64,000 nucleotides of DNA from Demequina sp. B12 (GCF_028823635.1 NZ_JAPEHU010000001.1:248001-312000); one strand, 5' to 3'. Numbered from the stretch's first letter, positions 41,610-50,508 are shown. Program-made: numbers and translations. Notes: generated by a model from the letters alone, not told the origin.

Positions 41610-44111
41610 TTGCACCTCAAGTCCCTGAAGTCAACGAGGTCGCCAGCTGTGAACCCCACGTCTGCCATTCCCGCCATTGCCGCCCGCGAACGCTCACCCG
41701 AGTCGTTCACTCGCGAGTTCCTCCGTGAACTCACCTTCACCCAAGGTGTGTCACTAGACCGCGCCTCAGCGAACGACAAATACCAGGCACTCGCCCGCAC
41801 CGTACGGGCCTACTTGACGACCGACTGGCTCGAAACCATCGCGCACGACAAACTCAGCCAAGACAAAGGCGTTGCCTACCTGTCTGCCGAGTACCTCATG
41901 GGCCGCCAACTCGACAACAACCTGCTGAGCGCTGACCTCGAGGGGCTCGCCCGCCAGTCGCTCGAAAGCTTGGGGCTGAGTCTTGACGACCTCCGCGACG
42001 TCGAAGTGGAGCCCGGACTCGGCAACGGCGGCTTGGGCCGGCTTGCCGCCTGCTTCATTGACTCGATGGCAACCGAAGGCATCCCGTCCATCGGTTACGG
42101 CATTCGCTACGAGTACGGCATCTTCAAGCAGACGTTCGAAGACGGCCACCAAGTGGAACACGCCGACAACTGGCTCCGCCTGGGCTCCCCCTGGGAGATG
42201 GCGCACCCCGAACTTGAAGTCGAAGTGGGCTTTGGTGGCCACGTCGAGACCGTGACGGACGACGACGGCCGCGAGCGCCGCCGGTGGATTCCCGAATCAA
42301 AGGTCGTGGGCCTGCCGTACACCTACATGGTTCCCGGCTACCGCAATCAGCGCGTGAACACGCTCCGGCTCTGGAGCGCCCGCGCCACGCAAGCCTTTGA
42401 CCTGAAGATCTTTAACTCGGGCGACTTCGAAGACGCCGTGCGGGCGCAGACTCGCGCGGAGACGATCTCCCAAGTCCTGTACCCCGAAGACTCCACCCCC
42501 CAGGGCAAGGAGCTACGCCTCCAACAGCAGTACTTCTTTGTGGCGTGCTCGCTGCGCGACTACATCGACAACATCCTTGGCCCCGAGGCTGACGTGTCGG
42601 AACTGCCCAACCGGGTCACCTTCCAGCTCAACGACACCCACCCCGTCATTGCGGTGCCAGAACTGATGCGCATCCTGGTCGACGAACGCGGCTGGGAATG
42701 GGCCGATGCGTGGGCCCTGACGCAGAAGACCTTCGCCTACACCTGCCACACCCTGCTGCCTGAAGCGCTGGAAGTGTGGCCGGTGGAACTTCTGGGCCGC
42801 CTGCTCCCCCGCCACCTCGAGATCATCTACCGGATCAACGACGAGTTCCTGGCGCAGGTCCGTGAACAGTACCCGCACGAACCGTTGCGGGTACGCCACA
42901 TGTCGATCATTCAGGAAGAGCCCTTCCGTGCCGTCCGCATGGCGTACCTGGCCACCGTGGCCGGGTTCAAGGTCAACGGTGTTGCCGAACTGCATTCGCA
43001 GCTGCTTGCGGACAAGGTCCTCGCAGACTTTGCCGACATGTACCCGCAGAAGTTCACCAATGTCACCAACGGTGTGACGCCGCGACGCTTTGTGCGGCTT
43101 GCGAATCCGGCCTTGTCTGGCCTCATCACCGAGGCAATCGGTGACGGCTGGGTGGCGGACCTGGACCGGTTGCGTGCACTTGAGCCATTGGCAGACGACC
43201 CTGAGTTCCGCCGCCGCTATGCCGAGATTAAGCGCGCCAACCGCGGTCGTTTTGCTGACGTGCTCGCCGCGCGTGACGGCATCCAGATTTCGCCTGACGC
43301 GATGGTCGACGCCATGGTGAAGCGTCTGCACGAGTACAAGCGTCAGTCGCTCAAGCTGCTCCACATTGTGTCGCTGTACGAGCAGATCAAGTCTGGGAAG
43401 CGGCCGCTGGATTCCGTCACCCCGCGTACCTTTGTCTTTGGCGCAAAAGCGGCGCCCGGATATGTGCGAGCCAAGCAGACCATTGCACTCATCAACCACG
43501 TGGGCGCCACCATCAACAACGACCCGTCTCTCGAAGGCCGCCTGAAGATCGCGTTCCCCGCCAACTACAACGTGACCCTGGCAGAGAAACTGATCCCAGC
43601 ATCGGACCTCTCCGAGCAGATCTCCCTGGCAGGTAAGGAAGCCTCCGGCACGGGCAACATGAAGTTCGCGCTCAACGGTGCCCTCACCATCGGAACCGAC
43701 GACGGCGCCAACATCGAAATCCGCGAACTGGTGGGCGACGACAACTTCTTCCTGTTCGGCATGACCGAACCAGAAGTCGCCGCGCTACAAACCTCCGGAT
43801 ACGACCCGGAGAAGTACTACGCGGAAGACGACGACCTCCGTGCCGCGTTGGACCTGATCGCCTCCGGCCACTTCACGGACGGCCAGACCGACGGATTCGT
43901 GGGCGCCGTGGTCGCCAGCCTCATCGAACGCGACCGCTTCATGGCACTCGCTGACTACCGTTCCTACGTGGACGCTCAACAGCGCGTCGAGGACGCGTAC
44001 GCAGACCAGGATGGCTGGACCCGCTCCGCGATCCTCAACACGGCCCGCACCGGATTCTTCAGCTCCGACCGCTCCATGCGGGACTACACCCAGCGCATCT
44101 GGAAGGCGTAA
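41610..44111 (+). CDS. glgP: Glycogen/alpha-glucan phosphorylase
   Basis: An 833-residue cytoplasmic enzyme that releases glucose 1-phosphate from glycogen or maltodextrin. It shows the full GT35 pattern: YLSAEYLMGRQLDNNL, EVEPGLGNGGLGRLAACF, NDTHPVIAVPELMRI, VTNGVTPRRF and the pyridoxal-phosphate Lys in GTGNMKFALNGALTIGTDDG. Two starts are possible: TTG at 41610, with GGGAAC upstream, or GTG at 41649 (820 residues), just before similarity begins. No other glycogen gene lies nearby. Confidence 0.95.
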   Translation: MHLKSLKSTRSPAVNPTSAIPAIAARERSPESFTREFLRELTFTQGVSLDRASANDKYQALARTVRAYLTTDWLETIAHDKLSQDKGVAYLSAEYLMGRQLDNNLLSADLEGLARQSLESLGLSLDDLRDVEVEPGLGNGGLGRLAACFIDSMATEGIPSIGYGIRYEYGIFKQTFEDGHQVEHADNWLRLGSPWEMAHPELEVEVGFGGHVETVTDDDGRERRRWIPESKVVGLPYTYMVPGYRNQRVNTLRLWSARATQAFDLKIFNSGDFEDAVRAQTRAETISQVLYPEDSTPQGKELRLQQQYFFVACSLRDYIDNILGPEADVSELPNRVTFQLNDTHPVIAVPELMRILVDERGWEWADAWALTQKTFAYTCHTLLPEALEVWPVELLGRLLPRHLEIIYRINDEFLAQVREQYPHEPLRVRHMSIIQEEPFRAVRMAYLATVAGFKVNGVAELHSQLLADKVLADFADMYPQKFTNVTNGVTPRRFVRLANPALSGLITEAIGDGWVADLDRLRALEPLADDPEFRRRYAEIKRANRGRFADVLAARDGIQISPDAMVDAMVKRLHEYKRQSLKLLHIVSLYEQIKSGKRPLDSVTPRTFVFGAKAAPGYVRAKQTIALINHVGATINNDPSLEGRLKIAFPANYNVTLAEKLIPASDLSEQISLAGKEASGTGNMKFALNGALTIGTDDGANIEIRELVGDDNFFLFGMTEPEVAALQTSGYDPEKYYAEDDDLRAALDLIASGHFTDGQTDGFVGAVVASLIERDRFMALADYRSYVDAQQRVEDAYADQDGWTRSAILNTARTGFFSSDRSMRDYTQRIWKA

Positions 44112-44131
44112 CGCTCTCAGAGTTGTCGCGC

Positions 44132-44137
44132 TACAGT
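44132..44137 (+). promoter_or_regulatory. Putative -10 box upstream of the TPP riboswitch
   Basis: TACAGT lies about seven bases before the first base of the riboswitch, so the aptamer would begin near the 5' end of the transcript. No good -35 box is seen. Confidence 0.4.
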
Positions 44138-44144
44138 GGACAAC

Positions 44145-44239
44145 GCCAACGCGGGGAGCTCGGGTCAGCCGAGCTGAGAGGACAGCCGTCATGCGCTGTC
44201 GACCCGAGAACTTGACCTGGGTAATGCCAGCGTAAGGAC
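44145..44239 (+). ncRNA. TPP riboswitch (THI element)
   Basis: The conserved thiamine pyrophosphate aptamer parts are present in order: GCGGGGAGC (P1/P2 start), GCTGAGAGGA (44172-44181, pyrimidine-binding arm), CGACCCGAGAACTTGACCTG and GGTAATGCCAGCGTAAGGA (44220-44238). Binding of TPP should lower expression of the thiamine-precursor uptake genes downstream. A further 166 nt separate it from the first gene and contain two potential hairpins (about 44239-44297 and 44310-44353) that may form the expression platform. Confidence 0.93.
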
Positions 44240-44405
44240 GTGTCATACGGGCACGGCGTTGGGTGAGGTCGCGTACCCGCGTGCCCCTGCCATGACGCCT
44301 ACCCGCAGGCTGTGGCGTGCGCGGGACCCCTTGGGCAGCCACGTGCTCCACAGCAGTGTCTTCATGCTGTCTGGACCCCAGGTCCTTTGCTCCAAGGAGT
44401 CCAGC
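44240..44405 (+). other. Long leader between TPP aptamer and first gene
   Basis: This stretch holds two imperfect hairpins: GGGCACG paired with CGTGCCC (about 44247-44288) and CTGTGG paired with CCACAG (44310-44353). It ends in the ribosome binding site AAGGAG before the ATG at 44406. No convincing gene is seen. A role as terminator/antiterminator is plausible. Confidence 0.45.
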
Positions 44406-44699
44406 ATGATCGCAGAAATCCAAGTACTACCGCGCCCCATCATCAAGACGGAACAGTGCTTCAAGCACGTGGACGCCGCCATCGCCGCCATCAGCGCCTC
44501 CGGCCTCAAGTACGAGGTGGGCGCCATGGGCACCACGATCGAAGGAACCCCGGACCAGATCTGGCCACTCCTGCGCACCGTGCATGAAGCAACCCTGCAC
44601 TCCGGTGCTGAAGGCTGCATGTCCATCATGAAAGTCTCCGGCGCTGCCGACGACAACGGGCCCAGCGTTCACGACCTCGTGGACAAGCACCGCCCATGA
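44406..44699 (+). CDS. Thiamine-binding protein, YkoF/MTH1187 family
   Basis: A 97-residue protein of the MTH1187/YkoF-like fold: IAEIQVLPRPI at the start, then ISASGLKYEVGAMGTTIEG. In Bacillus, YkoF binds the pyrimidine (HMP) moiety of thiamine and is encoded with the ThiXYZ transporter for base-degraded thiamine products. Here it has a single MTH1187-type domain. The riboswitch upstream and the overlapping transporter gene downstream (4 bp) fit that role. AAGGAG precedes the ATG. Confidence 0.9.
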   Translation: MIAEIQVLPRPIIKTEQCFKHVDAAIAAISASGLKYEVGAMGTTIEGTPDQIWPLLRTVHEATLHSGAEGCMSIMKVSGAADDNGPSVHDLVDKHRP

Positions 44700-45463
44700 C
44701 TCGTGGACGCCTACGCGCCACCGCCATCGGCATGGTCACGATGGTGGCGCTGTTGGTGGTGTGGGAGTTCGCCGTCCAGGCCTCGGGCCTTCCCGAGTTT
44801 GTGCTGCCCGCCCCTTCCCAGGTGGCAGCAACAGCGGTCGACACTGCGCCACTCCTGGGCGAACACATCGCCACCACCGCTACGGAGGCGGTGTTGGGCC
44901 TTGCGGTGGGCGTGTTCGTGGGATGGGCAATGGCGGTGCTGATCGCCACGCTGCCCACGACTGGTCACATCGCGCAACCGATGGTGTTGCTCAGCCAAAC
45001 CATTCCGACCGTGGTGCTTGCGCCGCTGATGATCCTGTGGACCGGGTATGGGCTCGCATCCAAGGTGATCTTGGTGGCGTTGACGGTGTTCTTCCCCGTG
45101 CTGATTTCCGCTGCGGCGGCGATCAGGGAGGTGGATGCCGATCATGCGGACATGGTGGCCGGGCTGGGAGGCACGCGCCGCCATCAGCTGTGGCTCGTAC
45201 GCCTGCCTGCCTCCATCCCGGGCGCCCTGTCCGGGCTCCGCATTGCCGCCACGTACGCCGTGGGCGCGGCCGTGGTCTCCGAGTACCTAGCCGGAGAGTC
45301 CGGCCTGGGCGTCTTCATCCAACGGTCCCGCAAGGCGTACGCCGTCGACCAAATCTTCGTCGGGATCGTCCTCATTGCCGCACTGGCGGGCCTGTTCGTG
45401 CTCGTCATCGTGGCGCTACGCCGCGCTGTCACGCCTTGGCAAACCGCGCCCGCGCGCCTCTAA
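44696..45463 (+). CDS. thiX: ABC transporter permease for thiamine pyrimidine precursor
   Basis: A 255-residue membrane protein with about six hydrophobic segments, of the SsuC/TauC-like permease family. The cytoplasmic EAA loop is ADMVAGLGGTRRHQLWLVRLPASIPGALSGLR, which contacts the ATPase. The TPP riboswitch, the YkoF-like protein and the HMP-type binding protein identify it as the ThiX component of a formyl-aminopyrimidine importer. The start overlaps the upstream gene by 4 bp. Confidence 0.9.
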   Translation: MTRGRLRATAIGMVTMVALLVVWEFAVQASGLPEFVLPAPSQVAATAVDTAPLLGEHIATTATEAVLGLAVGVFVGWAMAVLIATLPTTGHIAQPMVLLSQTIPTVVLAPLMILWTGYGLASKVILVALTVFFPVLISAAAAIREVDADHADMVAGLGGTRRHQLWLVRLPASIPGALSGLRIAATYAVGAAVVSEYLAGESGLGVFIQRSRKAYAVDQIFVGIVLIAALAGLFVLVIVALRRAVTPWQTAPARL

Positions 45464-45495
45464 CCCGCTTCTTTCAACTGTTTAAGGAACCCCTC

Positions 45496-46527
45496 ATGAC
45501 TTTCTCTCCCTCCACCCGTCACGCTGCCGTTGCCGTCACCGCGGCATCGGCCCTCACCTTGACGGCCTGCTCCGGGACGGCCGATGCCGACCCCACCTCC
45601 GCCGCCGCCCAGGCTTTGACGCCGGTGACAGTGGTGCTGGACTGGACTCCGAACACCAACCATTCCGGCGTGTATGTGGCGCTCGACAAGGGTTGGTATG
45701 AGGAGGCCGGCCTGGACGTCACCGTCATTGAGCCGGGCGAAACCGATGGCCTGCAACTCGTAGCGGCCGGGCAGGCTGACTTCGCGTTCTCCCACGCCCA
45801 GGGCCTGCTCCCCGCGCGTGCCGCAGGGGCCGATGTCGTGTCCGTCGCCGCCATCATTCACGACAACACCTCGTCATTCTTGTCGCTCGCAGAGGACGGC
45901 ATCGAACGGCCCAAAGACCTGGAAGGCAAAGTCTTCGGCACCTGGGGCGATGAGCTGGGCATGACGATCATCAACGAACTGGTGGCCTGCGACGGCGGCG
46001 ATCCGGAGCTGGTGGAGTTCACACCGCTGGCCAGCTCCGACTTCCGTTTGGGTCTCACCCAAGACCAGTACGACGCTGCCTGGGTGTTCGACGCCTGGGA
46101 CACGATTCGTTTGGGCGAGGTCGACGGTCTGGACGTCAACACCCTGGCATTCCGTGACTGGATGGAGTGCATCCCCAACTGGTACACGCCCATGCTCGCC
46201 GCCAACGGTGCCAACATCGCGGACGACCCCGACACCGTCGCCTCGTTCATGGACGTGACGGCCCGTGGGTTCCGCCACTCCATGGAAACTCCGTCAGATG
46301 CCTCGGACGCACTGATGGAAGCGGCCCCCGAACTTGAGGAGCCGTTGGTGGTCGCGAGCGCCGAATGGCTCGCCAACCAGTACGCCCCCACGCCCGAACA
46401 GTGGGGCGTGCAGCACGGCGACGAGTGGGAGCGTTTCACGACCTGGATGGTGGACAAGGGCCTGTTGGAAGACGCCAGCATGCTCGACGGTGCTTGGACC
46501 AACGAGTTCGTGGCCGATGAATCATGA
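45496..46527 (+). CDS. thiY: Substrate-binding lipoprotein for thiamine pyrimidine precursor
   Basis: A 343-residue NMT1/THI5-like binding protein. The signal peptide ends in a lipobox, LTAC, so it is a lipoprotein attached to the outer face of the membrane. The N-terminal core VTVVLDWTPNTNHSGVYVA is the signature of the HMP/formyl-aminopyrimidine binding group. ThiY proteins bind N-formyl-4-amino-5-aminomethyl-2-methylpyrimidine for salvage into thiamine. It is preceded by AAGGAA and overlaps the ATPase gene by 4 bp. Confidence 0.92.
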   Translation: MTFSPSTRHAAVAVTAASALTLTACSGTADADPTSAAAQALTPVTVVLDWTPNTNHSGVYVALDKGWYEEAGLDVTVIEPGETDGLQLVAAGQADFAFSHAQGLLPARAAGADVVSVAAIIHDNTSSFLSLAEDGIERPKDLEGKVFGTWGDELGMTIINELVACDGGDPELVEFTPLASSDFRLGLTQDQYDAAWVFDAWDTIRLGEVDGLDVNTLAFRDWMECIPNWYTPMLAANGANIADDPDTVASFMDVTARGFRHSMETPSDASDALMEAAPELEEPLVVASAEWLANQYAPTPEQWGVQHGDEWERFTTWMVDKGLLEDASMLDGAWTNEFVADES

Positions 46528-47339
46528 CCGGCGAACCCGTTCTTGAGCAGGCACGGAGGGCCGATGCCGGGGAGACGTCCGTAGCGTTGGGCGCCGCTGT
46601 CAGTGTGCGGGAGTTCTCGGTGACTTTTGCGGGCACCCAGCGTGGCACCCACCCGGTTCACGTGTTGGATGACGTGACCCTTGAGGTGGCCGACCGCGAG
46701 TTCGTTGCGATCCTGGGCCCTTCCGGCTGCGGCAAATCCACGCTGCTGCGTGCCATGGGTTCACTGCTGGATGAGCGCGCCACCACTGAGGGCACTGCGC
46801 AGGCACGTGGTGCGACAGCGTGGATGCCTCAGCGTGACTGTCTGTTGCCGTGGCGTCGTGCCATGGCGAACGCCATGGTGGGTGCGATTGCCGCAGGAGT
46901 GCCACGCGAGCGGGCCGCCGCTCGCGCTGCAAGGTTGTTTGAGGACTTTGGGCTGGCCGGGTTCGAGACTGCGTGGCCGCATCAACTGTCCGGTGGGATG
47001 CGGCAGCGCCTCGCGTTGTTGCGGACCTGCCTGTCGGAACGGCCGGTGCTGCTGTTGGACGAGCCGTTTGGAGCGCTTGATCCCGTGACCAGGCGCCGCA
47101 TGAACCAGTGGCTTGCCTCCATGGAGTTGACCGACTGGATTGGCGAGGACAGCGAAGAACCACGCGCCGTGGTGCTGGTCACCCACGACGTGGACGAGGC
47201 GATTGCCCTGGCAGACCGCATTGTGGTGCTGTCCGGACGCCCTGGGCGCATCGTGTGGGAAGTCACCGCGCAACACCGCGAGGACAAGCCTCACCAGCGC
47301 TTCGATCGAGACCAGCTCCTCGCAGCCCTCGATCACTAG
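46524..47339 (+). CDS. thiZ: ABC transporter ATP-binding protein for thiamine precursor
   Basis: A 271-residue ABC ATPase with Walker A (LGPSGCGKSTLLRAMG), a Q-loop (WMPQRDCLLPWRR), the signature LSGGMRQRLALLRTCL, Walker B (VLLLDEPFGALDP) and the switch His (VLVTHDVDEAIAL). It belongs to the nitrate/taurine/pyrimidine importer group and energises the ThiX permease. It is the last gene of the riboswitch operon and converges on the S4 gene with an 10-bp gap. Confidence 0.93.
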   Translation: MTGEPVLEQARRADAGETSVALGAAVSVREFSVTFAGTQRGTHPVHVLDDVTLEVADREFVAILGPSGCGKSTLLRAMGSLLDERATTEGTAQARGATAWMPQRDCLLPWRRAMANAMVGAIAAGVPRERAAARAARLFEDFGLAGFETAWPHQLSGGMRQRLALLRTCLSERPVLLLDEPFGALDPVTRRRMNQWLASMELTDWIGEDSEEPRAVVLVTHDVDEAIALADRIVVLSGRPGRIVWEVTAQHREDKPHQRFDRDQLLAALDH

Positions 47340-47349
47340 CGCTCAGCAC

Positions 47350-47754
47350 CTAGGAGCGGCGGCCGCGCAGCCGGTCCAGTTCGCGCCGTTCCTTCTTGGT
47401 GGGACGTCCGGTTCCGCGATCACGCACACCGATCGCAGCCGGGCGTTCCACCTTGGGCGGAGGCGGCGGACTGTGATCCACGTACGCTTGCGCCGCCACG
47501 GACGCCCCCACACGTTTCACCAACAACTGCCGTGCCTCAACGATCTTGAGGGCGGCAGGACCATTCGGATGAGGAACCGTCACCTCAACCCGGTCGCCCA
47601 CCTTCACTGGGGTCGATGGCTTGGCCTTCTCCCCGTTGACGCGCACACGCCCACCCTTGCACGCCGCCGTGGCCTGAGACCGGGTCTTCGCTAACCGCAC
47701 AGCCCACACCCACGCATCGGCTCTCACGGAGGAGCGTTCAGGAGCGGGTGTCAT
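47350..47754 (-). CDS. S4 domain RNA-binding protein, Hsp15/HslR-like
   Basis: A 134-residue protein. An S4 domain at about 11-75 contains RADAWVWAVRLAKTRSQATAAC, GGRVRVNGEKAKPSTPVKVGD and RVEVTV. A Pro-rich linker and a basic tail (RGTGRPTKKERRELDRLRG) follow, as in Hsp15 (YrfH), which binds stalled 50S subunits carrying peptidyl-tRNA. The role is inferred from the family. It is convergent with thiZ. Confidence 0.88.
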   Translation of the reverse strand: MTPAPERSSVRADAWVWAVRLAKTRSQATAACKGGRVRVNGEKAKPSTPVKVGDRVEVTVPHPNGPAALKIVEARQLLVKRVGASVAAQAYVDHSPPPPPKVERPAAIGVRDRGTGRPTKKERRELDRLRGRRS

Positions 47755-47800
47755 GGTCTTAGGCTACGCGCGCATCCCACGCAGTCGGCATCAGCAGACG

Positions 47801-47813
47801 TAGCCTGGAATGC
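47801..47813 (+). promoter_or_regulatory. Leaderless-type -10 box for the YgjV-family gene
   Basis: TAGCCT at 47801-47806 is followed by seven bases and the ATG at 47814. No ribosome binding site is seen between them. Confidence 0.45.
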
Positions 47814-48446
47814 ATGCAAACCATCCTGGAAATCATCGGGTGGGTCGGATCACTGTTGATCGTCGCCTCACTCATGCAAGCCCGCGTGTTGCGGTTTAGG
47901 TGGATGAACTTCATCGGTGCAGTCATCGCCACCGCATACAACGCGGCCGTGGGGGTCTGGCCGTTCGCCTTCATGAACTTCGCGATCGCCGTGATCGACA
48001 TCTACTGGCTGCGTCGCCTCTACGCCGAACGCCACGACGACGCCACCTACCAAGCCCTCGCCGTGAGCACAGATGACGCGTTCGTACGCCAACTCTTGGC
48101 CACCCACGAGCGCGACATCAGCGAGCATCGGCCCGACTTTGACGCCCTCCCCCTCGACGGCCACACCCGCCGCACCTTCCTGGTGGTCCGTGGCGACGAA
48201 GCCGTGGGCGTGGTCGCCATTGCGGATCGCGGTGACGGAGTAGGAGAAGTGGAACTTGACTGGGTGAAGGAACGCTTCCGCGACTTCACCCCAGGAGAGT
48301 TCGTCTACCGGGAATCCGGGGTACTGGCCGATGCTGGCTTCAGCCGTCTGGAACTGCCCGTCGCGGACGGTCAAGACGAGGCGTACCTGACGCGCGTGGG
48401 CTTCACCCGTGACGGCGGCCAGTGGGTGCGGGAACCCAGCGCATGA
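47814..48446 (+). CDS. YgjV-family inner membrane protein with C-terminal GNAT-like domain
   Basis: A 210-residue protein. Residues 1-70 hold three hydrophobic segments with the YgjV pattern (IGWVGSLLIVASLM, MNFIGAVIATAYN, MNFAIAVIDIYWLRRLY). The rest is soluble, and the order of features (DIYWLRRLY, then FLVVRGDEAVGVVAIADRG and a LPVADGQDEAYLTRVGFTRDG end) suggests a small acetyltransferase-like fold. This recurs in other actinobacterial YgjV proteins as I recall them. Function is unknown. It overlaps the YchJ gene by 4 bp. Confidence 0.75.
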   Translation: MQTILEIIGWVGSLLIVASLMQARVLRFRWMNFIGAVIATAYNAAVGVWPFAFMNFAIAVIDIYWLRRLYAERHDDATYQALAVSTDDAFVRQLLATHERDISEHRPDFDALPLDGHTRRTFLVVRGDEAVGVVAIADRGDGVGEVELDWVKERFRDFTPGEFVYRESGVLADAGFSRLELPVADGQDEAYLTRVGFTRDGGQWVREPSA

Positions 48447-48841
48447 CCTCTTCCCCCGGTTCCGGTCCCGCATGTCCGTGTGGCTCCGGCGAGACGTACA
48501 GCGCCTGCTGCCGCCCCTACCTCCGGCGCGAAGCCGAGGCCCCCACCGCGGAAGCGCTCATGCGGTCCCGGTACACCGCATATGTGCGCCGTGACGCCGC
48601 CTACCTCGAGCACACCTGGCACCCGCAGACCTATGTTCCTGTGGGAGACCTCAGATCACCGGTGTGGCGCGGGCTCTCCGTGGGGGCTGTCGAGGACGGA
48701 AAACCGGGCGATTCGCATGGAGTTGTGGAATTCACAGCACACTTTGAGGATGACGCCGGCCACGCCGGAAACATGCGGGAGACCAGCAGGTTTGTGTTCG
48801 AACAGGGCCGCTGGCTGTACCTCGACGGGGACGTCAGCTAG
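48443..48841 (+). CDS. YchJ-family protein with SEC-C zinc motif
   Basis: A 132-residue protein of the UPF0225/YchJ family. The N-terminal SEC-C motif CPCGSGETYSACC binds zinc, and AEALMRSRYTAYVRRDAAYLEHTWHP is the conserved NTF2-like core. Its role is unknown; SEC-C motifs mediate protein contacts, for example with SecB or ribosomes. The ATG at 48443 overlaps the stop of the upstream gene, so the two are co-transcribed. Confidence 0.9.
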   Translation: MTSSPGSGPACPCGSGETYSACCRPYLRREAEAPTAEALMRSRYTAYVRRDAAYLEHTWHPQTYVPVGDLRSPVWRGLSVGAVEDGKPGDSHGVVEFTAHFEDDAGHAGNMRETSRFVFEQGRWLYLDGDVS

Positions 48842-48892
48842 GCCTCACAGGCCAAATCTTTACCTGACGTGCATGAACCGTTCACTTTTCGG

Positions 48893-48906
48893 TAAGAATA
48901 GATGCC
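48893..48906 (+). promoter_or_regulatory. Leaderless-type -10 box for the phosphate transporter
   Basis: TAAGAAT (48893-48899) ends seven bases before the GTG start at 48907. A single GTTCAC lies at 48880-48885, but no second direct repeat follows, so a PHO box is not claimed. Confidence 0.4.
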
Positions 48907-50268
48907 GTGACTGAACCCTTGCTCCTGGTTCTTGTCGTCGCGACTGCGTTGGCATTCGACTTCACCAACGGCTTCCATGACACCGGAAACGCCATGGCTA
49001 CGTCGATCGCTACGCGGGCACTCAAACCTAAGCAGGCGGTGCTTCTTTCGGCCTCGCTGAACTTGGTGGGTGCCTTCCTGTCGCTGACGGTGGCTGCCAC
49101 TATTGCTACCGGCATCATCGATGCCAACATCGTGACCCTTGAGGTGGTCCTTGCCGGCCTTGTAGGCGGCATTGTGTGGAACCTCATCACCTGGCTCTTT
49201 GGCATACCTTCAAGTAGCTCCCACGCCCTCATCGGTGGTGTGGTCGGTGCCGCCCTCGCGGCCGCGGGCTCTCAAGGTGTGCTGTGGACTGGCCTGACCG
49301 CGAAGGTCCTGATTCCCGCTCTGGTGGCGCCCATCGTGGCGATCCTGGTGGGCACCATCGGTACCTGGTTGGTGGCTCGTTTCACGCGCGACGTGGAACA
49401 GGAGCAGAACGACAAGATGTTCCGTTGGGGTCAGATCGGCTCCGCTTCGCTTGTGTCGCTCGCCCACGGAACCAACGACGCCCAGAAGTCCATGGGAATC
49501 ATCCTGCTGGCCCTCATCGCCGCCGGTGCCGTTCCGCAAGACTCCGGAGTGCCGTTCTGGGTCATCCTGTCCTGTGCGCTTGCCATGGCCATCGGTACCT
49601 ACACCGGTGGATGGCGCGTGATCCGCACGCTCGGTAAGGGCCTGGTGGAGCTGGAATCACGCCAGGGCATGGCCGCAGAGACCTCCTCCGCCGCAGTGAT
49701 CCTGCTGTCCAGCCACTTCGGCTACTCGCTGTCCACCACCCACGTCGCCACCGGTTCGATCTTGGGTTCGGGTGTGGGCATGAAGGGCGCATCGGTCCGC
49801 TGGTCTGTTGCCGGCCGCATGTTCCTTGCCTGGATGATCACCGTGCCCGCCGCCGCACTCGTGGGTGCAGCGTGCCTGTGGCTTGACCTGCTCATCGGCG
49901 GCACCGCTGGTTCGTACGTGGTGTTCGGTCTGCTGCTGGTGGTCTCCGGCGGAATCTTCGCTTGGTCCCGCCGCAAGCCCGTCAACCACTCCAACGTGAA
50001 CGACGACTGGGACCCCGCCGCAGAGTCCGAGTCCTTCGTCGCCGAGTCCGTGGCAAGCCACACCCCCCAGGCCATGACCGTCAAGAAGAAGCGCCTACGC
50101 AAGGCCAAGAAGGCGCTCCGCAAGCGCGAACAGGCTGAAGCTGCGGAACTCGCCGCCTATGAGGCGGAGTTGGCTCAGAGCGCCGATGCTGACACCAGTT
50201 CCGCTTCCGACGTGGACCCCGACTCGGTGGGGGCACCGGTGGTGTCCAAGCGCAAGGATGAGGAGTAG
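48907..50268 (+). CDS. pit: Pit-family inorganic phosphate transporter
   Basis: A 453-residue membrane protein with about ten hydrophobic segments. The two PHO4 signatures are present as inverted halves: ALAFDFTNGFHDTGNAMAT near the start and VSLAHGTNDAQKSMGIIL in the middle, with GIPSSSSHALIGGVVGAAL and STTHVATGSILGSGVG completing each half. Pit carriers take up metal-phosphate with protons at low affinity. The C-terminal 100 residues are a charged, Lys/Arg- and Glu-rich cytoplasmic tail (KKKRLRKAKKALRKREQ). A small membrane protein follows 3 bp later. Confidence 0.95.
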   Translation: MTEPLLLVLVVATALAFDFTNGFHDTGNAMATSIATRALKPKQAVLLSASLNLVGAFLSLTVAATIATGIIDANIVTLEVVLAGLVGGIVWNLITWLFGIPSSSSHALIGGVVGAALAAAGSQGVLWTGLTAKVLIPALVAPIVAILVGTIGTWLVARFTRDVEQEQNDKMFRWGQIGSASLVSLAHGTNDAQKSMGIILLALIAAGAVPQDSGVPFWVILSCALAMAIGTYTGGWRVIRTLGKGLVELESRQGMAAETSSAAVILLSSHFGYSLSTTHVATGSILGSGVGMKGASVRWSVAGRMFLAWMITVPAAALVGAACLWLDLLIGGTAGSYVVFGLLLVVSGGIFAWSRRKPVNHSNVNDDWDPAAESESFVAESVASHTPQAMTVKKKRLRKAKKALRKREQAEAAELAAYEAELAQSADADTSSASDVDPDSVGAPVVSKRKDEE

Positions 50269-50271
50269 ACC

Positions 50272-50508
50272 ATGAACGAGTTCGTTGAATGGCAGTCCCT
50301 CGCCAACGTCGTCATCTTTGGCATCCTGGTGGGCGCTGGCCTGCCGGCCCTGTTCGCTCTGGGAGTCCGCATCATCGCTGGCCCCGGCGCCCGTGACGAG
50401 GCTGGCCGGGTCTCCACTGGTCGCCTCATCGCCGGATGGACGTGCTTTGGCGTCACCATCATCGCGATCCTGGGCGCGGTTGCCTACATCGCCGCTGGCG
50501 GTCACTAA
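50272..50508 (+). CDS. Small membrane protein associated with the Pit transporter
   Basis: A 78-residue protein with two hydrophobic segments (VVIFGILVGAGLPALFALGVRII and GWTCFGVTIIAILGAVAYIAAG) joined by a charged loop, GPGARDEAGRVSTGR. Similar small proteins commonly follow pit in actinobacteria, but no function is established. It begins 3 bp after pit and ends before a terminator, so the two genes form one operon. Confidence 0.8.
   Translation: MNEFVEWQSLANVVIFGILVGAGLPALFALGVRIIAGPGARDEAGRVSTGRLIAGWTCFGVTIIAILGAVAYIAAGGH

Noticed and set aside
48859-48906. PHO box upstream of the Pit transporter
   Set aside because: A single GTTCAC is present but no second direct repeat at the 11-base period, so PhoP control cannot be supported.
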